A stretch of 10,068 nt of DNA from contig JAEWWO010000243.1 of the NCBI GenBank assembly GCA_023396345.1, positions 1-10,068 on the forward strand, written 5' to 3'. Positions 7,851 to 10,068 of this stretch are shown in pieces. Made by a program: the position numbers and the translations under genes. The DNA comes from Bacteroidota bacterium. GTDB lineage: Bacteria; Bacteroidota; Bacteroidia; Chitinophagales; Chitinophagaceae. Numbering within the stretch: the stretch's first letter is position 1; each line of letters begins with the position of its first letter. Under the pieces are notes generated by a model. That model saw only the letters and a program-made list of their open reading frames with translations, did no database searches and was not told the DNA's origin.

Positions 7851-8498
7851 TTATAAATTTGCATTGTTAAAGGCTTCAGCCACCGATTGATTTAATTGTT
7901 CTATTAAACCAAGCAATTCTTCTTTTCCTGTTTTTTTTGTGGAACTGGTAACTATTACTTGCGGAAGAAATTGTCTGGTTGCCCTTAATTCATCCAAAAA
8001 TTCTGCCACATTTCGTTCTACAACTGTGGGCTTTTCTTTATCGGCTTTTGTAAAAATGAGTGTAAACGGAATTTCCCAATCGTAAATCTGATTTACAAAT
8101 TCCAGATCAATTTTCTGTGGCTTGTGTCGACTGTCTATTAATATAAATAAGTTCACTAGATTTTCTCGGTTGAGTAAATAATCTTCAATCATTTTGCTCC
8201 AGGCCTTACGGTCCGTCTTGGCTCTTTTGGCATAACCGTAACCAGGTAAGTCAACTAAAAACCAGAAAAAATTGCTGTTTTTCTTTTCTGCACCGGTAAT
8301 AAGAAAATGATTAATCATTTGCGTTTTACCGGGTGTAGCAGATGTTTTAGCCAGATTTTGTCTGTTCGTAATTAAATTAATGAGCGACGATTTGCCCACA
8401 TTGCTCCTTCCGATAAAAGCATATTCGGGCTTATCTCCCGGCGGACATTTTTTGTAATCGGGACTGGATATTACGTATTGCGCATTTTTTATTTGCAT
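7851..8498 (-). CDS. engB: EngB (YihA/YsxC), ribosome-biogenesis GTPase
   Basis: A 215-residue GTPase needed for large (50S) ribosomal subunit assembly, close to the usual length of about 200. All G motifs are intact: G1 GRSNVGKSS at 30-38, G2 region SATPGKT at 53-59, G3 DLPGYGYA at 83-90, G4 TKAD at 150-153 and G5 TSS at 184-186. The SATPGKTQ block and the K-R-A-K region after G3 are typical of EngB rather than EngA or Era. No signal or membrane segment. The ATG at 8498 gives the usual short lead before the first strand, and a TAAATTTG box lies 13 nt upstream. It is the first gene of a likely operon with the exported TPR protein; this pairing is not one I know functionally. Confidence 0.97.
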   Translation of the reverse strand: MQIKNAQYVISSPDYKKCPPGDKPEYAFIGRSNVGKSSLINLITNRQNLAKTSATPGKTQMINHFLITGAEKKNSNFFWFLVDLPGYGYAKRAKTDRKAWSKMIEDYLLNRENLVNLFILIDSRHKPQKIDLEFVNQIYDWEIPFTLIFTKADKEKPTVVERNVAEFLDELRATRQFLPQVIVTSSTKKTGKEELLGLIEQLNQSVAEAFNNANL

Positions 8499-8511
8499 AA
8501 TAAATTAAGTG

Positions 8512-8519
8512 CAAATTTA
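8512..8519 (-). promoter_or_regulatory. Candidate -7 box for engB (TAAATTTG)
   Basis: TAAATTTG on the minus strand matches TAnnTTTG, 13 nt before the engB ATG. A CTG (plus-strand CAG, 8539-8541) lies at exactly 19 nt spacing, one base off the TTG -33 element. This is the best-spaced promoter candidate in the window. Confidence 0.5.
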
Positions 8520-8562
8520 ATTAATGTTACTAAAGAAACAGGTAATAAAAGATTAAAAACAC

Positions 8563-8590
8563 AAAGAGCTCCGTAAATACGGAGCCCTTT
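8563..8590 (-). terminator. Intrinsic terminator after the exported tail-anchored-like protein gene
   Basis: The hairpin GCTCCGT-AAAT-ACGGAGC (8568-8585) extends outward through one A/C mismatch to AAAG / CTTT, giving about 11 pairs. On the minus strand it is followed by TTTGTGTTTTTAA. It begins 25 nt past the stop at 8616 and isolates this gene from engB. Confidence 0.8.
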
Positions 8591-8606
8591 TATTTAAAAT
8601 CAAGAC

Positions 8607-8730
8607 TTTATTAAATTATTTTCTTACCGCTTCCTGTATTTTCAATACTTTAGTTGTTCCGTCTTTATCTACCTGACTTAAACGTACAAATATTTTTTCC
8701 CCGGTATTTACATTCTGAACCAAATCAGAT
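8607..8730. repeat. Direct repeat, left copy (3' end of the exported protein gene)
   Basis: These 124 bp match 9945-10068 with 8 mismatches (116/124, about 93.5%) at an offset of 1,338 bp. The match begins 9 bp outside the stop codon and runs into the coding sequence; its far end is cut only by the window edge. Seven of the eight differences are silent. Confidence 0.95.
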
Positions 8731-9884
8731 TTTTGACAGGAGAAATATCCTACAGTCATTGATAAAGCCAAAATGCTTAGTACTATTCTTTTCCTTCTGC
8801 TAATGCCCGGAATAAATAGTCCGAATAGCATTGTTGCCGCAAGCAATCCTAATGCATTTGCTACATTAAGCTCTGTAGCATAATCAATATTTTCAACTGA
8901 ATTACCGTTAACAGCTTTTGATTTTACTTCTGCTACTTTTTTCCAGCCGTCAATACCTGTTTTGGAAACCTCAATAATAAATTTATCGTTATTAATTTCA
9001 GAGATTGTATTCCAGTTTAATAATAACTTACCGTTCTGGATAAAAGCAGTAAAGTCTCCAAAGCCTACTGGTAGCACGCCAGTTTGATCGAATACACCTA
9101 ATACATTAAATATTTGTCTATTACCAGTAACTTGTGTTACGTTAACTTGAGATGGATCTGTAGTAGTACTAAACACTAAGTCTATTCCTTCTTCAGGAAA
9201 TGTTGAAAATTCTAATTTTAGTACAAAAGCATTGTTATTTAAAAAAGTTCCGGATGACAATAGATTATCTGTTTCGTCTCTTTGAGAAACGTTGGCTCTA
9301 TATATAGTATAATCAGAAGCTTTTGTTGAATTATATAGTGCAGGAGATCTTACAGCTAAAGCAGATCCAGTAGTTATTGCAGGCGCAGATCCTATATAAC
9401 TTGCAGGAAGCCTATATCCTGCTGCATCTACATACATCTGAGCTGGTTTAACTTGATTAGTATATATATCGTTTGTACCATCAATATCCGGCAGATAAAG
9501 GGTGAGATTTTCAATAACTACCGGTATACCATTAAGATTAGTAGGGGTAGCACTACCGGCTTGTGTTAATGTTAAATTGTATTGAACTGTGGGGTCTTTT
9601 TGACCGTCAATATTTCTAAAACGAAAAGTACCATTATAAGCTTCCAACGTGCCAACTCCTCCAAGGTTTCTACTTAAAATTTTTATAACTGCATCATAAT
9701 TAACGCCACTTAAATTGATAGCATTTCTTTGAACAAGAACATCTCCTGCAGCAAAATTGTAATTAGGAGCTGTGCCAGTGCCTTTTAAAACTTGTAAATT
9801 AGTTAATGGATGGTATGTTTGAGCATTAACATATAAAATACTGAATAATATACAAAGGAAAAATGTTGTTTTAATTTTTATCAT
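8616..9884 (-). CDS. Exported protein with a fibronectin-III-like module interrupted by a membrane hairpin; first member of a tandem pair
   Basis: A 422-residue protein I cannot name. Residues 1-21 are a Sec signal peptide (hydrophobic core, cleavage near VNA|Q). Residues 22-268 form a beta-rich, Asn/Thr-rich exported region; the 'IENLTLYLPDIDG' block (124-136) resembles a motif seen in other Bacteroidota surface proteins. From residue 271, LPVGFGDFTAF, LLLNWNTISEINNDKFIIEVS and NGNS follow the Fn3-like module that often precedes a T9SS sorting domain. Its expected closing strand (G..Y.RL.QVD.DG) appears only at 395-410 as GEKIFVRLSQVDKDG. Between them lie a hydrophobic segment (343-360), RRKR (363-366), a second hydrophobic segment (367-382) and C383 in a YFSC|QK context. 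There is no T9SS C-terminal domain. The gene is AT-rich in sampled lines. It may act at the cell envelope; the function is unknown. Confidence 0.87.
   Translation of the reverse strand: MIKIKTTFFLCILFSILYVNAQTYHPLTNLQVLKGTGTAPNYNFAAGDVLVQRNAINLSGVNYDAVIKILSRNLGGVGTLEAYNGTFRFRNIDGQKDPTVQYNLTLTQAGSATPTNLNGIPVVIENLTLYLPDIDGTNDIYTNQVKPAQMYVDAAGYRLPASYIGSAPAITTGSALAVRSPALYNSTKASDYTIYRANVSQRDETDNLLSSGTFLNNNAFVLKLEFSTFPEEGIDLVFSTTTDPSQVNVTQVTGNRQIFNVLGVFDQTGVLPVGFGDFTAFIQNGKLLLNWNTISEINNDKFIIEVSKTGIDGWKKVAEVKSKAVNGNSVENIDYATELNVANALGLLAATMLFGLFIPGISRRKRIVLSILALSMTVGYFSCQKSDLVQNVNTGEKIFVRLSQVDKDGTTKVLKIQEAVRK
8736..8864 (-). other. Coding segment for the inserted TM-RRKR-TM-Cys hairpin
   Basis: This encodes residues 341-383 of the exported protein: membrane segment 1 (about 343-360), the basic cluster RRKR (363-366), membrane segment 2 (about 367-382) and C383. 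The positive-inside rule would place RRKR in the cytoplasm and both flanks in the periplasm, so the N-terminal body and the C-terminal QVDKDG strand would lie on the same side of the membrane. The limits are estimated by eye from hydrophobicity. Confidence 0.7.
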
Positions 9885-9908
9885 AATTACTTTTTTTTAG
9901 AAAAAATT

Positions 9909-9916
9909 CAAATTTA
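9909..9916 (-). promoter_or_regulatory. Candidate -7 box for the exported protein gene (TAAATTTG)
   Basis: TAAATTTG on the minus strand, 24 nt before the ATG at 9884, is identical to the boxes before ybeY and engB. No TTG is present at -33 spacing. The 69-bp gap between the tandem genes holds this box and A/T runs, with no hairpin terminator for the upstream paralogue, so readthrough from it is possible. Confidence 0.35.
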
Positions 9917-9944
9917 ATTATAAAAATGTATTTGTAAGAATGTT

Positions 9945-10068
9945 TTTATTAAATTATTTTCTTACCGCTTCCTGTATTTTTAATACATTAGTTGTACCAT
10001 CTTTATCTACCTGACTCAATCTTACAAATATTTTTTCTCCGGTATTTACATTCTGAACCAAATCAGAT
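9945..10068. repeat. Direct repeat, right copy (3' end of the upstream paralogue)
   Basis: This is the second copy of the 124-bp repeat at 8607-8730, running to the window edge, so the true repeat may be longer. It includes 9 bp beyond the stop codon of the upstream gene. Confidence 0.95.
9954..10068 (-). CDS. C-terminal 37 residues of a tandem paralogue (5' part outside window)
   Basis: The minus-strand frame ending in TAA at 9954-9956 encodes SDLVQNV...IQEAVRK, matching residues 386-422 of the downstream gene at 36 of 37 positions (one Lys-to-Asn change, in GTTKVL versus GTTNVL). The visible part starts three residues after the position of C383, so whether the membrane hairpin and Cys are also shared cannot be seen. 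Seven of eight base differences are silent, including a CGT/AGA Arg pair needing two changes, which points to selection on the protein rather than a very fresh copy. It lies 69 bp upstream of the next gene's ATG in the same orientation, as in a tandem array. It could be a full gene or only a 3' fragment. Confidence 0.85.
   Translation of the reverse strand, partial: SDLVQNVNTGEKIFVRLSQVDKDGTTNVLKIQEAVRK

Noticed and set aside
7854..7861. TAAATTTG on the plus strand near the 3' end of engB
   Set aside because: No plus-strand gene follows and no -33 element is present; it is kept only as a reminder that this octamer occurs by chance.
6820..9884. Defence-island, toxin-antitoxin or CRISPR-like content
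   Set aside because: No repeat-spacer array, nuclease, helicase or small paired genes are seen; the proteins are a GTPase, a TPR protein and an exported beta-rich protein.
8607..10068. Direct repeats considered as ends of a transposon or integrated element
   Set aside because: The repeats are in-frame gene tails with mostly silent differences. There is no transposase, no terminal inverted repeat and no sign of target duplication.

Overview
The window looks like chromosomal DNA of a Bacteroidota bacterium, most likely from the Chitinophagaceae/Sphingobacteriia side of the phylum (a guess from protein style). The evidence is the C-terminal 1,500 residues of SprA, the giant outer-membrane translocon of the type IX secretion system (T9SS), together with low-GC intergenic DNA, TAnnTTTG-type promoter boxes, weak or absent Shine-Dalgarno sequences, and a YbeY whose third metal ligand is Asp.

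Layout: 1-4504 (+) is the 5'-truncated sprA. It converges on and overlaps ybeY (4490-4918, -) by 15 bp. An 87-bp divergent spacer separates ybeY from a stand-alone feoA (5006-5230, +), which ends at a bidirectional terminator shared with a DinB-family gene (5312-5809, -). A TerC-family membrane protein (5924-6748, -) follows. Next is a probable two-gene operon of engB (8498-7851) and an exported TPR protein (7827-6820), closed by a strong terminator. The right end is accessory-like: an exported protein gene (8616-9884, -), and upstream of it the 3' end of a paralogue whose visible tail is nearly identical (9954-10068, leaving the window).

The left and middle genes are mainly housekeeping: ribosome maturation or assembly (ybeY, engB), iron uptake (feoA), probable metal homeostasis (TerC) and secretion (sprA). 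I see no RNA genes, CRISPR array, insertion sequence, phage or classical defence island.

The most unusual item is the exported protein at 8616-9884. Its C-terminal part looks like the fibronectin-III-like module common in Bacteroidota secreted proteins (pattern LPV..F.A...G.L.L.W.T.SE.NN..F.IE.S ... GNS ... G....R..QVD.DG). Between the early strands and the final 'QVDKDG' strand, however, there are about 50 extra residues: a membrane segment, an RRKR cluster, a second membrane segment and a Cys in a lipobox-like position. The adjacent paralogue keeps the same final 37 residues (36 identical; 7 of 8 nucleotide changes silent), so this tail is apparently under selection. It may be an undescribed membrane-anchoring or processing module carried by a tandem family. 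This is inference from one and a fraction copies.
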